Assembly: GCA_030691555.1 (NCBI GenBank)
Contig: JAUYEB010000303.1
Location: 1 to 5,099, forward strand
Reading direction: 5' to 3'
Length of the DNA: 5,099 nt
Source of the DNA: Candidatus Bathyarchaeota archaeon
GTDB taxonomy: Archaea > Thermoproteota > Bathyarchaeia > TCS64
Shown: piece after piece, positions 1 through 5,099 of the stretch
Numbering within the stretch: the first letter of the stretch is position 1
How the letters are laid out: each line of letters opens with the position of its first letter
The notes under the pieces: model-generated
Told to the model about the DNA's origin: nothing
The model's database searches: none
What the model saw: the letters and a program-made list of their open reading frames with translations, nothing else
Translations under genes and position numbers: made by a program

Positions 1-516
1 CTCAAGGTCGAGGTCGGCAAGGACCCCGGCACCACCCGGCGCATACTGCGCTACCCGATCGCGGAGGGGCTCATCCTCGTGGACATGCCCGGCTACGGCA
101 GGAGCCTGCGAGGAGGCCGCGCAAAGGAGGATGGGACGAAGGACGACATACTCGACTTCCTCGAACTCAACGCGGGCAGCATCGCCCTCGCCGTCCATGT
201 CGTGAACATAAGCACATTCCTCGAGACCGAGGCGCGCCTCGCCAAGAAGGGCTTCATCCCCCTCGACATCGAGATGGTCCACTACCTCAAACGAGACCTC
301 GGCGTCAACGTCCTCGTCGCCATGAACAAGATAGACAAGGGCCCCCAGGACTACATCATGGACAACGTCGAGGCCCTAAAGGAGGGGCTCGGGCCGTCGA
401 TCCCGGTATACCCGGTCAGCGCGAGGACAGGCGACGGCGTCGGCCCCCTGAAGGACGAGGTCCGGAAGAGGCTCGCCCACAGGGGCTTCCAGAGCCCATT
501 CGAGCTCGTGCGCTAG
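1..516 (+). CDS. engB: EngB/YihA-like GTP-binding protein, 5'-truncated
   Basis: This is a small Ras-like GTPase of the TrmE-Era-EngA-EngB superfamily, probably EngB (YihA/YsxC), which in bacteria helps assemble the large ribosomal subunit; the archaeal role is inferred by homology. The reading frame is open from base 1, so the start and the P-loop (G1, GxxxxGKS) lie left of the window. The visible 171 residues contain G2 PGTT (visible residues 9-12), G3 DMPGYG (28-33), typical of EngB, G4 NKID (109-112, bases 325-336) and G5 SAR (140-142). An internal GTG at 79 is not the real start because G2 lies before it. EngB proteins are usually about 190-220 residues, so only some 20-40 codons should be missing. 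The stop TAG at 514-516 directly abuts the stop of the convergent radA gene. Family assignment is good; the exact orthologue is less certain. Confidence 0.85.
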   Translation, partial: LKVEVGKDPGTTRRILRYPIAEGLILVDMPGYGRSLRGGRAKEDGTKDDILDFLELNAGSIALAVHVVNISTFLETEARLAKKGFIPLDIEMVHYLKRDLGVNVLVAMNKIDKGPQDYIMDNVEALKEGLGPSIPVYPVSARTGDGVGPLKDEVRKRLAHRGFQSPFELVR

Positions 517-1473
517 CTACTGCTCGCAGCCTACTACGCCCGCGGCGTCGACGCCGAAGCGGGCCTTCTCCTCGGGGAGGTAGGGGGAGTCGATTATGGT
601 GGCGATCCTGGTGTTCTCCTTTCCCTTCCGGAGGTAGACTCGGTGGGTGCAGGCGTGGGCCATGACGTGGCCGCCGGTCGGCTTGTTCGGGTCGCCGTAG
701 GAGGTGTCGGGTTTGGCCTGTACCTGGTTGGTCAGAACGACGGCGAGGCTGAACGCCTCGGCTACGCGTAGCAGCGCGGCGAGGCAGGAGCCTATCTTCT
801 GCTGGCGGTCGCTGAGGGTTCCCCTGCCTATGAACTCGCCGCGGAAGTGGCCGATCATGGAGTCGACGATGACGAGCTTGGCGTTGTGCTCATGGACGAT
901 CTGGGGGAGGTTCTTGATGAGTATGGTCTGGTGCTCGCTGTTGTAGGCGCGTGCGACGAGGACGTTCTGTAGGATGGTGTTGGAGTCTAGGCCGCGTGCC
1001 TCGGCGATCTGCTTGATGCGCTCGGGTAGGAATGTTCCCTCGGTGTCGATGACGCAGACCTTGCTGCCGAAGCCGCCCTGGTCTACGGGTAGCTGGGCGA
1101 GGACGCTTAGGGTGAAGCAGATCTGTGTCTTGCCGCTGCCGAATTCGCCGATGAGTTCGGTGATGGCGTCTGTCTCTATGCCTCCGCCGAGTATCCTGTT
1201 GAGGTCGGGGCTGCCGGTGTTGCATTTTAGCATGTGCATCCTCTTTTCGAGGACCTGTGTGGCGGGGATGAAGCCGAGGTCTACCTTGACGCGGGCGAGT
1301 TGCATGACCTTCTGGGCGGTGTCTGCGCCCATGCCTGTGAGCTCCTCTATCTCCCTGCTGGGGGTGACGGCTATGGACTCGTAGGTGCTGAGGCCGGCCT
1401 TCTTCAGCTTCGCCATGGTGGCGCTTGATACGCCCTCTAGTTCTATGTCGGTCTTTTCGACGTCCTCGGCCAT
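517..1473 (-). CDS. radA: DNA repair and recombination protein RadA
   Basis: RadA is the archaeal RecA/Rad51 strand-exchange ATPase, which forms filaments on single-stranded DNA for homologous recombination. Numbering from the ATG at 1473 (318 aa): helix-hairpin-helix DNA-binding domain about 12-62; polymerisation motif FIPA 68-71, equivalent to FTTA of human Rad51; Walker A GEFGSGKT 109-116; DTEGTF 143-148 with the presumed catalytic Glu145; Walker B LVIVD 200-204; HFRGEFIGRG 209-218; L2 region beginning TNQVQ 248-252 and including GGHVMAH 267-273; ATP-cap-like SPYLPEE 296-302. All key motifs are intact, there is no intein, and the length is normal. The frame extends to a GTG at 1497 (326 aa), but a TATA-like box at 1504-1509 is only about 10 bp from that GTG and about 33 bp from the ATG, so I prefer the ATG. 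It is not RadB, because it has the N-terminal domain and L2 loop. It lies downstream of the SDR gene on the same strand but probably has its own promoter. Confidence 0.97.
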   Translation of the reverse strand: MAEDVEKTDIELEGVSSATMAKLKKAGLSTYESIAVTPSREIEELTGMGADTAQKVMQLARVKVDLGFIPATQVLEKRMHMLKCNTGSPDLNRILGGGIETDAITELIGEFGSGKTQICFTLSVLAQLPVDQGGFGSKVCVIDTEGTFLPERIKQIAEARGLDSNTILQNVLVARAYNSEHQTILIKNLPQIVHEHNAKLVIVDSMIGHFRGEFIGRGTLSDRQQKIGSCLAALLRVAEAFSLAVVLTNQVQAKPDTSYGDPNKPTGGHVMAHACTHRVYLRKGKENTRIATIIDSPYLPEEKARFGVDAAGVVGCEQ

Positions 1474-1503
1474 CTCGATCGATTCGGTGGGGTCCACTTT
1501 CGC

Positions 1504-1509
1504 TTATAA
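1504..1509 (-). promoter_or_regulatory. TATA-like box of radA
   Basis: TTATAA sits in otherwise GC-rich DNA just upstream of radA. Its centre is about 33 bp from the ATG at 1473. With the usual archaeal TATA-to-start-site spacing of about 26 bp, transcription would begin near 1480 and leave a leader of only some 7 nt. The hexamer is palindromic, so direction is inferred from the neighbouring gene. It implies that radA can be transcribed separately from the upstream SDR gene. Confidence 0.5.
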
Positions 1510-1512
1510 CGC

Positions 1513-1520
1513 GTGCGCAC
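1513..1520. repeat. 8-bp perfect palindrome next to the radA TATA box
   Basis: GTGCGCAC is a perfect palindrome 3 bp from the TATA-like box, on its upstream side relative to radA, where a BRE or operator would lie. It could bind a dimeric regulator, but in GC-rich DNA an 8-bp palindrome is not rare. The rest of the SDR-radA gap holds only a run of seven G on the + strand (1531-1537). Confidence 0.25.
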
Positions 1521-1552
1521 CTGTTGTGATGGGGGGGTCGGGTGAAAGTGGG

Positions 1553-2380
1553 TCAGGCGGAGAGGAAGCCGCCGTCGACGGCGAGGAGCGCCCCGGTGAT
1601 GTAGCTTGAGAGGTCGCAGGCGAGGAAGAGTGCGGCGCGGGCGACCTCGTCGGGGTCGCCTAGGCGCCCGAGTGGGATGCGTGCCATGAAGTCGTACGCG
1701 GTCTTGGCTAGGCCGACGTTTCCCTTGAAGAACTCGGTCGCCGCCCCCTTGGTGCCCGGGGTGACTATGCCGCCGGGTAGGAGCACGTTTATGCGGAATC
1801 TCTTGTCTCCGAAGTCGCGGGCGAGGCCGCGTGTGAGTCCGATGACCCCCGCCTTGGAGGCGTCGTAGTGGACCATGCCCTTCTTGAATGGGAGGATGGC
1901 CTCGATGCTGCCGACGTTGATGATTACGCCCCCTTTCTTCTTGCGTGCCTCTATCATGTGTTGGCACATCCAGAGGACTGATTCGAGGTTGATGGCGTAG
2001 ACCTTCTCGAAGAACTCCTCGTCGATGTCTAGGAAGTCGCGGAAGGGGTAGATGCCCGCGTTGTTTACGAGTGTGTCGGGATCGGTTCCCTTGAGTGTGT
2101 CCCAGAGTGCGTCTATCTCCGCCTTCTTGGATAGGTCGACCTTCCTCGGCGCGACGTCGACGCCCCACTCCCTCAGCTCGTCCGCCGACTCCTTCAGCTT
2201 CTTCTCGTCTATGTCGACGAGTACGAGGTCGGCGCCTGCCTCGGCGAAGCGCGCCGCCATGGCCTTGCCTATGCCCGCCGCGGAGCCAGTGATTAGGGCG
2301 CGGCGCCCCTTGAGGGAGACGAGTTCACCGAGCGTCTTGTCGGTCAATGCTTCATCAACCCAGTGAATGTTCAACCGCAT
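1553..2380 (-). CDS. Short-chain dehydrogenase/reductase (SDR), classical type
   Basis: This is a Rossmann-fold NAD(P)-dependent oxidoreductase, probably cytosolic; the substrate cannot be told. Numbering from the ATG at 2380 (275 aa): cofactor motif TGSAAGIG 31-38; Asp56 at the end of the second strand (VLVDID), which in this family favours NAD(H) over NADP(H); NNAG 106-109; and the catalytic tetrad Asn131, Ser158, Tyr172, Lys176 (YDASK). The PG motif with Thr207 and the C-terminal VDGGF are also present. A leader of about 24 residues precedes the first strand, so the protein is somewhat longer than the usual 250 aa. Alternative starts are ATG at 2389 and TTG at 2404; an in-frame TAG lies two codons before the TTG. 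FabG-like reductases and sugar or alcohol dehydrogenases share these motifs, so a specific name is not justified. It is divergent from the amidohydrolase gene. Confidence 0.93.
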   Translation of the reverse strand: MRLNIHWVDEALTDKTLGELVSLKGRRALITGSAAGIGKAMAARFAEAGADLVLVDIDEKKLKESADELREWGVDVAPRKVDLSKKAEIDALWDTLKGTDPDTLVNNAGIYPFRDFLDIDEEFFEKVYAINLESVLWMCQHMIEARKKKGGVIINVGSIEAILPFKKGMVHYDASKAGVIGLTRGLARDFGDKRFRINVLLPGGIVTPGTKGAATEFFKGNVGLAKTAYDFMARIPLGRLGDPDEVARAALFLACDLSSYITGALLAVDGGFLSA

Positions 2381-2442
2381 CTTCAACATTTCCCCGCCGC
2401 GCAAATGCTATCAGCCATCCGGGGGACTCCTACTGGATCGAG
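2381..2442. promoter_or_regulatory. Divergent SDR/amidohydrolase intergenic region
   Basis: This short gap (about 62 bp with the starts chosen here) must hold promoters for both divergent genes unless they start inside each other. The only AT-rich patch is aaatgctat at 2403-2411. Its centre is about 27 bp from the SDR ATG at 2380, which fits a leaderless SDR transcript, and about 36 bp from the amidohydrolase TTG at 2443, which would leave a leader of about 10 nt. The match to a TATA consensus is weak. No clear Shine-Dalgarno at good spacing is seen for either gene; a GGGG lies 11 nt before the SDR ATG. Confidence 0.35.
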
Positions 2443-3645
2443 TTGGTCGACGTAAAGGTCCTTAAGGAATCTGCGAAGAAGGAGGTTGACTCCCAGAGGA
2501 AGCGCCTCGTAGAGATCGCGAGGTGGATGTACGAGAACCCCGAGCTGGGCTCGGAGGAGTACAAGGCGTACGCCCTCCTGACGGAGGAGCTTGAGAAGCA
2601 GGGGGCGAAGGTTGAGAGGGGGCTGCTCGGGATGCCCACCGCGTTCTCAGCCTCCTTCAAGGGGAAGAGTAAGGGGCCGAGGGTCGCCGTCCTCGCCGAG
2701 TACGACGCCCTGCCCGGCGTCGGCCACGGCTGCGGCCACAACCTCATCGCCGCCTCCGCCATAGGCTCGGGCGTGGCTGCCGCGAGGGCCGCCAAGGACC
2801 TGCCGGGGGAGATTGTTGTCGTCGGGACCCCCGCCGAGGAGGGGCGCGGGCCGAGCGCGGGCAGTAAAGTCATCATGGCTAACAAGGGGTTCTGGGACGA
2901 CGTCGACGCGGCCATAATGCTCCACCCCGCGATGCACTACGGAGTCGGCGGGAAGGCGCTTGGCATCTGGCAGCTGAAGATGGAGTTCAAGGGGCAGACG
3001 AGCCACGCCGCAGCCTCCCCGGAGAAGGGAGTCAACGCGCTCAACGCAGCCACCCTCGCCTACATGGCGACCCACATGCTCCGGCAGGAGGCTCGCCGCG
3101 ACGCGAACCTCGTCATCCACGGCATCATCACGGAGGGCGGCCTCGCCTCGAACATAATCCCCGACAGGGCCGTCTGCGAGTTCGGCGTCCGCAGCAGCGA
3201 CGAGAAGTACCTCGTCACCATGGTTGACAAGGTGGAGAAATGCGCCGAGGGCGCAGCCATCGCAACCGGGGCGCAGGTCACCGTCAAGAAGGCCAAGCTC
3301 TACAGCAGCATGAAGCCCAACATCCCACTCGTCAAGGTCCTCTACCAGAACTACGTAGATCAGGGCGTCAAGGTGGACGACTGGCAGGAGACGCAGGCTG
3401 GGATACCCATGGCGTCCACCGACTTCGGGGATGTCAGCCAGAGGTGCCCCTCGACGGGCAGCTACATAGGCATCGGCCCCGAGAACACACCCGGACACAG
3501 CAGGCAGCTCGCCGACTGCAGCGTCACGAAGGAAGGCCTCGACGCGATGATCATCGGGACGAAGGCACTCGCCATGACCCTAGTCGAGCTACTCGCAAAA
3601 CCAGAACTCCTCAAGGACGCGAAGGAGTTCTTCAACACCCACTAG
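2443..3645 (+). CDS. M20D-family metallo-amidohydrolase (AbgB/ACY1L2-like)
   Basis: This is a zinc- or manganese-type metallohydrolase of the M20D peptidase/aminoacylase group, which removes acyl or aminoacyl groups from amino-acid conjugates or cleaves dipeptide-like substrates; the true substrate is unknown. No signal peptide is seen, so it is likely cytosolic. Numbering from the TTG at 2443 (400 aa): AEYDALPG 85-92 and GHGCGHN 94-100, the ACY1L2/AbgB signature, with presumed metal ligands Cys97 and His99; Glu132-Glu133 in TPAEEG (general base and ligand); His161; lid-domain segment GQTSHAA 184-190; and PGHS 350-353 with the last ligand His352. The length is normal. An in-frame ATG at 2347 would add 32 residues that do not look like the family and would overlap the SDR gene, while the next ATG (2527) falls in conserved sequence; hence the TTG start. 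Its 3' end overlaps the convergent transporter gene by 14 bp. Confidence 0.93.
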   Translation: MVDVKVLKESAKKEVDSQRKRLVEIARWMYENPELGSEEYKAYALLTEELEKQGAKVERGLLGMPTAFSASFKGKSKGPRVAVLAEYDALPGVGHGCGHNLIAASAIGSGVAAARAAKDLPGEIVVVGTPAEEGRGPSAGSKVIMANKGFWDDVDAAIMLHPAMHYGVGGKALGIWQLKMEFKGQTSHAAASPEKGVNALNAATLAYMATHMLRQEARRDANLVIHGIITEGGLASNIIPDRAVCEFGVRSSDEKYLVTMVDKVEKCAEGAAIATGAQVTVKKAKLYSSMKPNIPLVKVLYQNYVDQGVKVDDWQETQAGIPMASTDFGDVSQRCPSTGSYIGIGPENTPGHSRQLADCSVTKEGLDAMIIGTKALAMTLVELLAKPELLKDAKEFFNTH

Positions 3646-4984
3646 GCGCCTGCTCCTCTTTCTTAACCGCGTCGTGGTCGGGAACGTCCTTCTCGACATC
3701 CCTGATTGTTTTAAACGCGTATCCGCTCAGGGCGATGAGTGTCGCCACTATTCCGAGGAGGACAAAGAGAAGCCCTATCCCTGCGCCGGGTCCGACTCCT
3801 ACGAGCCACCCGAACGTCCCCGAGAGGGCACCACCCGGCATCATGGAGGGCGTCATGACCGCGTCCGCTAGGGGGCCGGCTATCACCATGCCGATGGGAG
3901 ATGATATCGACGCTATTAGCGCCCGAGTCGCGAAGACCCTCCCCTGATACTGGGGCGGCACCTTCGACTGCCAGATGGCCTGATTCGAGCCGTTGGACGT
4001 GGGTATGAAGAGCATCGTGAGGAACGCCCCCGCCATCCACAGGATGGGGGTCTGCCCCATACCCAGCACCGTCATCCCGAGCAACCCGCTCCCAACCATT
4101 CCGAGCAGAACGCCGTCGACCCTCCTCTTCGGCCCACCCCACGCACTCAACGCGAGGCCGCCCACGACGCCGCCGACGCCGAACGCCGACTGGACCGCCC
4201 CCGTGATCACCGTATCGTCGCCGCTCCGCAGCATAATCATCGGCGTGAAGACGGTGAAGGCGATGCCGTTGACGAGGTTCGAGGCGAAGAAGTTCATCTG
4301 CAGGCCGAGCAGGCCGCGCCGCTCAGAGATGTACCTGAAGCCGAAGAAGGTATCGCTGAGCATGCTCCTCTTCTCCAGACTCTTCGGCGGCTGGGGGACG
4401 ACCACCACAAGGAGGATTCCAATCGCGGTTAGGAACGTGGCGATGTCGATGGTCAGCACACCCGCGACGCCGATCACGCCGATGAGGATGCCCGCCGCTG
4501 CGGGCGCGATGATGTTCGAAACCGAGTCGGCTAGGCTCAGAAGCCCGCTCGCCCGCGCGTAGTCCTTCTTCTCGACCATCAACGAGATCGAGGCGCTGTA
4601 CGCGGGCCACTGGAACGCCTGGAATACCCCCGTGAAGGCCCCCGCGACGTAGAGGTGCCACACCTCAAGCCTCCCAGACGACAACAGCAGGAAGACGGCT
4701 ATCGTGGCTATCCCCGAGGCGACGTCGCTTATCATCATAACCAGCTTACGGTTCCACCTGTCCACGAGGGCTCCGGCCACGGGGAACATGATGACGGATG
4801 GGCCGAAGCTGAACAGGGCGACCAGGGCGAGGACCGTAGCCTCCCCCGTCACCTGCCACGCCCAGATGCTCAGGGCGAACTGGCTCATGTAGGTGCCTAG
4901 GAGGCTGAAGAACTGCCCCGACCAGATCACGGCGAAGAGGCGCATCCCGGTGAGCCGGAGCAGCCCCCCGCCACCCTGAGCCAT
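3632..4984 (-). CDS. MFS transporter, drug-efflux (DHA3/EntS-like) type
   Basis: This is an inner-membrane secondary transporter of the major facilitator superfamily, probably a proton-coupled exporter; the substrate is unknown. The 450 residues show two homologous halves with about twelve hydrophobic segments, roughly at 14-36, 47-73, 82-102, 108-126, 145-170, 172-196, 226-252, 260-282, 289-308, 312-332, 350-375 and 392-424. MFS motif A is GALVDRWNRK at 71-80 between the second and third segments, and PQYQGRV at 344-350 matches the second-half loop common in macrolide- or enterobactin-efflux-like members. A charged linker (about 198-222) joins the halves, a Gly/Pro-rich loop (about 376-400) precedes the last helix, and the tail is hydrophilic. 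The ATG at 4984 is supported by a TATA-like box 27 bp upstream. The stop lies inside the 3' end of the convergent amidohydrolase gene; the two are not co-transcribed, so a shared substrate cannot be inferred. Confidence 0.92.
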   Translation of the reverse strand: MAQGGGGLLRLTGMRLFAVIWSGQFFSLLGTYMSQFALSIWAWQVTGEATVLALVALFSFGPSVIMFPVAGALVDRWNRKLVMMISDVASGIATIAVFLLLSSGRLEVWHLYVAGAFTGVFQAFQWPAYSASISLMVEKKDYARASGLLSLADSVSNIIAPAAAGILIGVIGVAGVLTIDIATFLTAIGILLVVVVPQPPKSLEKRSMLSDTFFGFRYISERRGLLGLQMNFFASNLVNGIAFTVFTPMIMLRSGDDTVITGAVQSAFGVGGVVGGLALSAWGGPKRRVDGVLLGMVGSGLLGMTVLGMGQTPILWMAGAFLTMLFIPTSNGSNQAIWQSKVPPQYQGRVFATRALIASISSPIGMVIAGPLADAVMTPSMMPGGALSGTFGWLVGVGPGAGIGLLFVLLGIVATLIALSGYAFKTIRDVEKDVPDHDAVKKEEQAPSGC

Positions 4985-4991
4985 GAAGACG

Positions 4992-5005
4992 AGGACACGC
5001 GTCCT
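4992..5005. repeat. Inverted repeat between TATA box and start of the MFS gene
   Basis: AGGAC (4992-4996) and GTCCT (5001-5005) are exact inverted copies separated by ACGC. If the MFS transcript is leaderless, the repeat occupies about -8 to -21, between the TATA box and the start site, where a bound repressor would block RNA polymerase. Efflux transporters are often controlled this way, but the half-sites are short, so the operator role is inference. Confidence 0.3.
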
Positions 5006-5007
5006 GC

Positions 5008-5014
5008 ATATTAA
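5008..5014 (-). promoter_or_regulatory. TATA-like box of the MFS transporter gene (leaderless)
   Basis: TTAATAT on the - strand is centred 27 bp before the A of the ATG at 4984. This is the classic archaeal spacing between TATA box and transcription start, so the mRNA would begin at or within a base or two of the start codon. The absence of a Shine-Dalgarno sequence (the bases just before the ATG read CCTCGTCTTC) agrees with a leaderless message and supports this ATG over the Met at residue 14. Confidence 0.55.
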
Positions 5015-5041
5015 CCTAACAGAAAACCGGGCAACACCAGA

Positions 5042-5051
5042 AAAAATATAT
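5042..5051 (+). promoter_or_regulatory. TATA-like element facing right, or a T-run terminator for a - strand gene
   Basis: The AT tract aaaaatatat stands out from the GC-rich surroundings. Read on +, it is a good TATA box with purine-rich DNA before it and would start transcription near 5072 for a gene beyond the right edge. Read on -, it gives ATATATTTTTT, an oligo-T run of the kind that ends archaeal transcripts, and could terminate a gene entering from the right. The window does not decide between the two. Confidence 0.4.
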
Positions 5052-5061
5052 CATAAGTATC

Positions 5062-5088
5062 GCCGGGCGTAAGAAAAACCGGCCCGGC
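5062..5088. repeat. 7-bp inverted repeat at the right edge
   Basis: GCCGGGC (5062-5068) and GCCCGGC (5082-5088) are perfect inverted copies around a 13-nt A-rich spacer. The RNA could form a hairpin on either strand. On - it lies just before the T-run, like a terminator stem. On + the second arm, followed by TACTCCAGCGG, also resembles the acceptor arm and start of the D-arm of a tRNA cut by the window edge. Neither reading can be proved here. Confidence 0.4.
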
Positions 5089-5099
5089 TACTCCAGCGG

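Noticed and set aside
79..516. EngB frame taken as a complete 145-aa protein from the GTG at 79
   Set aside because: The frame is open to base 1 and the upstream codons encode the G2 motif PGTT, so the GTG is internal and the gene is truncated by the window.
974..1384. 136-codon + strand frame inside radA
   Set aside because: It is antisense to the RadA ATPase core, has no recognisable motif, and is explained by codon bias of radA.
1509..1515. ACGCGTG shared between the radA promoter region and the MFS promoter region (4996-5002)
   Set aside because: It lies on opposite sides of the two TATA boxes and is a short CG-rich word expected by chance in this composition, so a common regulator is not supported.
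1443..2168. 241-codon - strand frame overlapping the SDR gene and radA start
   Set aside because: It is an Arg/His/Pro-rich alternative frame of the SDR gene with no family character; the SDR frame has the complete motif set.
2647..3498. Long 283-codon open frame antisense to the amidohydrolase gene
   Set aside because: It is fully contained in a gene with intact catalytic motifs, and its product shows no recognisable domain. GC-rich genes with strong third-position bias commonly leave such open antisense frames.
3240..3947. 235-codon + strand frame across the amidohydrolase 3' end and the transporter 3' end
   Set aside because: The product is Arg/Gly/His-rich low-complexity sequence, a frame-shifted shadow of the amidohydrolase followed by antisense of the transporter.
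2443..4984. Amidohydrolase plus transporter as a hydrolase-export system
   Set aside because: The genes are convergent, not co-transcribed, and neither substrate is known; adjacency alone does not support a functional link.

Overview
The window looks like a GC-rich archaeal chromosome segment. The clearest marker is an archaeal-type RadA recombinase: an N-terminal helix-hairpin-helix domain, an FxxA polymerisation motif and a RecA core. Two genes also carry TATA-like boxes at archaeal spacing, with little or no 5' leader and no convincing Shine-Dalgarno sequences. The lineage cannot be fixed from the sequence. A TACK-type archaeon such as a bathyarchaeon is a guess only.

Layout, left to right: (1) the 3' part of an EngB-like GTPase gene on +, cut by the left edge; (2) radA on -, convergent, its stop codon touching the GTPase stop codon; (3) a short-chain dehydrogenase/reductase (SDR) gene on -, upstream of radA in the same direction, with a 55-79 bp gap (depending on radA start) that holds a separate TATA-like box for radA; (4) a divergent M20D-type metallo-amidohydrolase gene on +, whose most sensible start is a TTG codon; (5) an MFS drug-efflux-like transporter gene on -, convergent with the amidohydrolase and overlapping its 3' end by 14 bp; (6) a 115 bp AT-richer right flank with the leaderless promoter of the transporter, a small inverted repeat between its TATA box and start codon, an oppositely oriented TATA-like element, and an inverted repeat at the right edge that may open an RNA gene.

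The genes do not form an obvious pathway. GTPase and RadA are housekeeping proteins (ribosome assembly, homologous recombination). SDR, amidohydrolase and MFS transporter are accessory metabolism and transport genes of unknown substrate. Gene packing is very tight: nearly all non-coding DNA is in three short promoter-bearing gaps. I found no mobile element, CRISPR array, or convincing new multi-gene system. The points worth a second look are start-site choice, promoter architecture, convergent 3' ends without terminators, and the right-edge inverted repeat.
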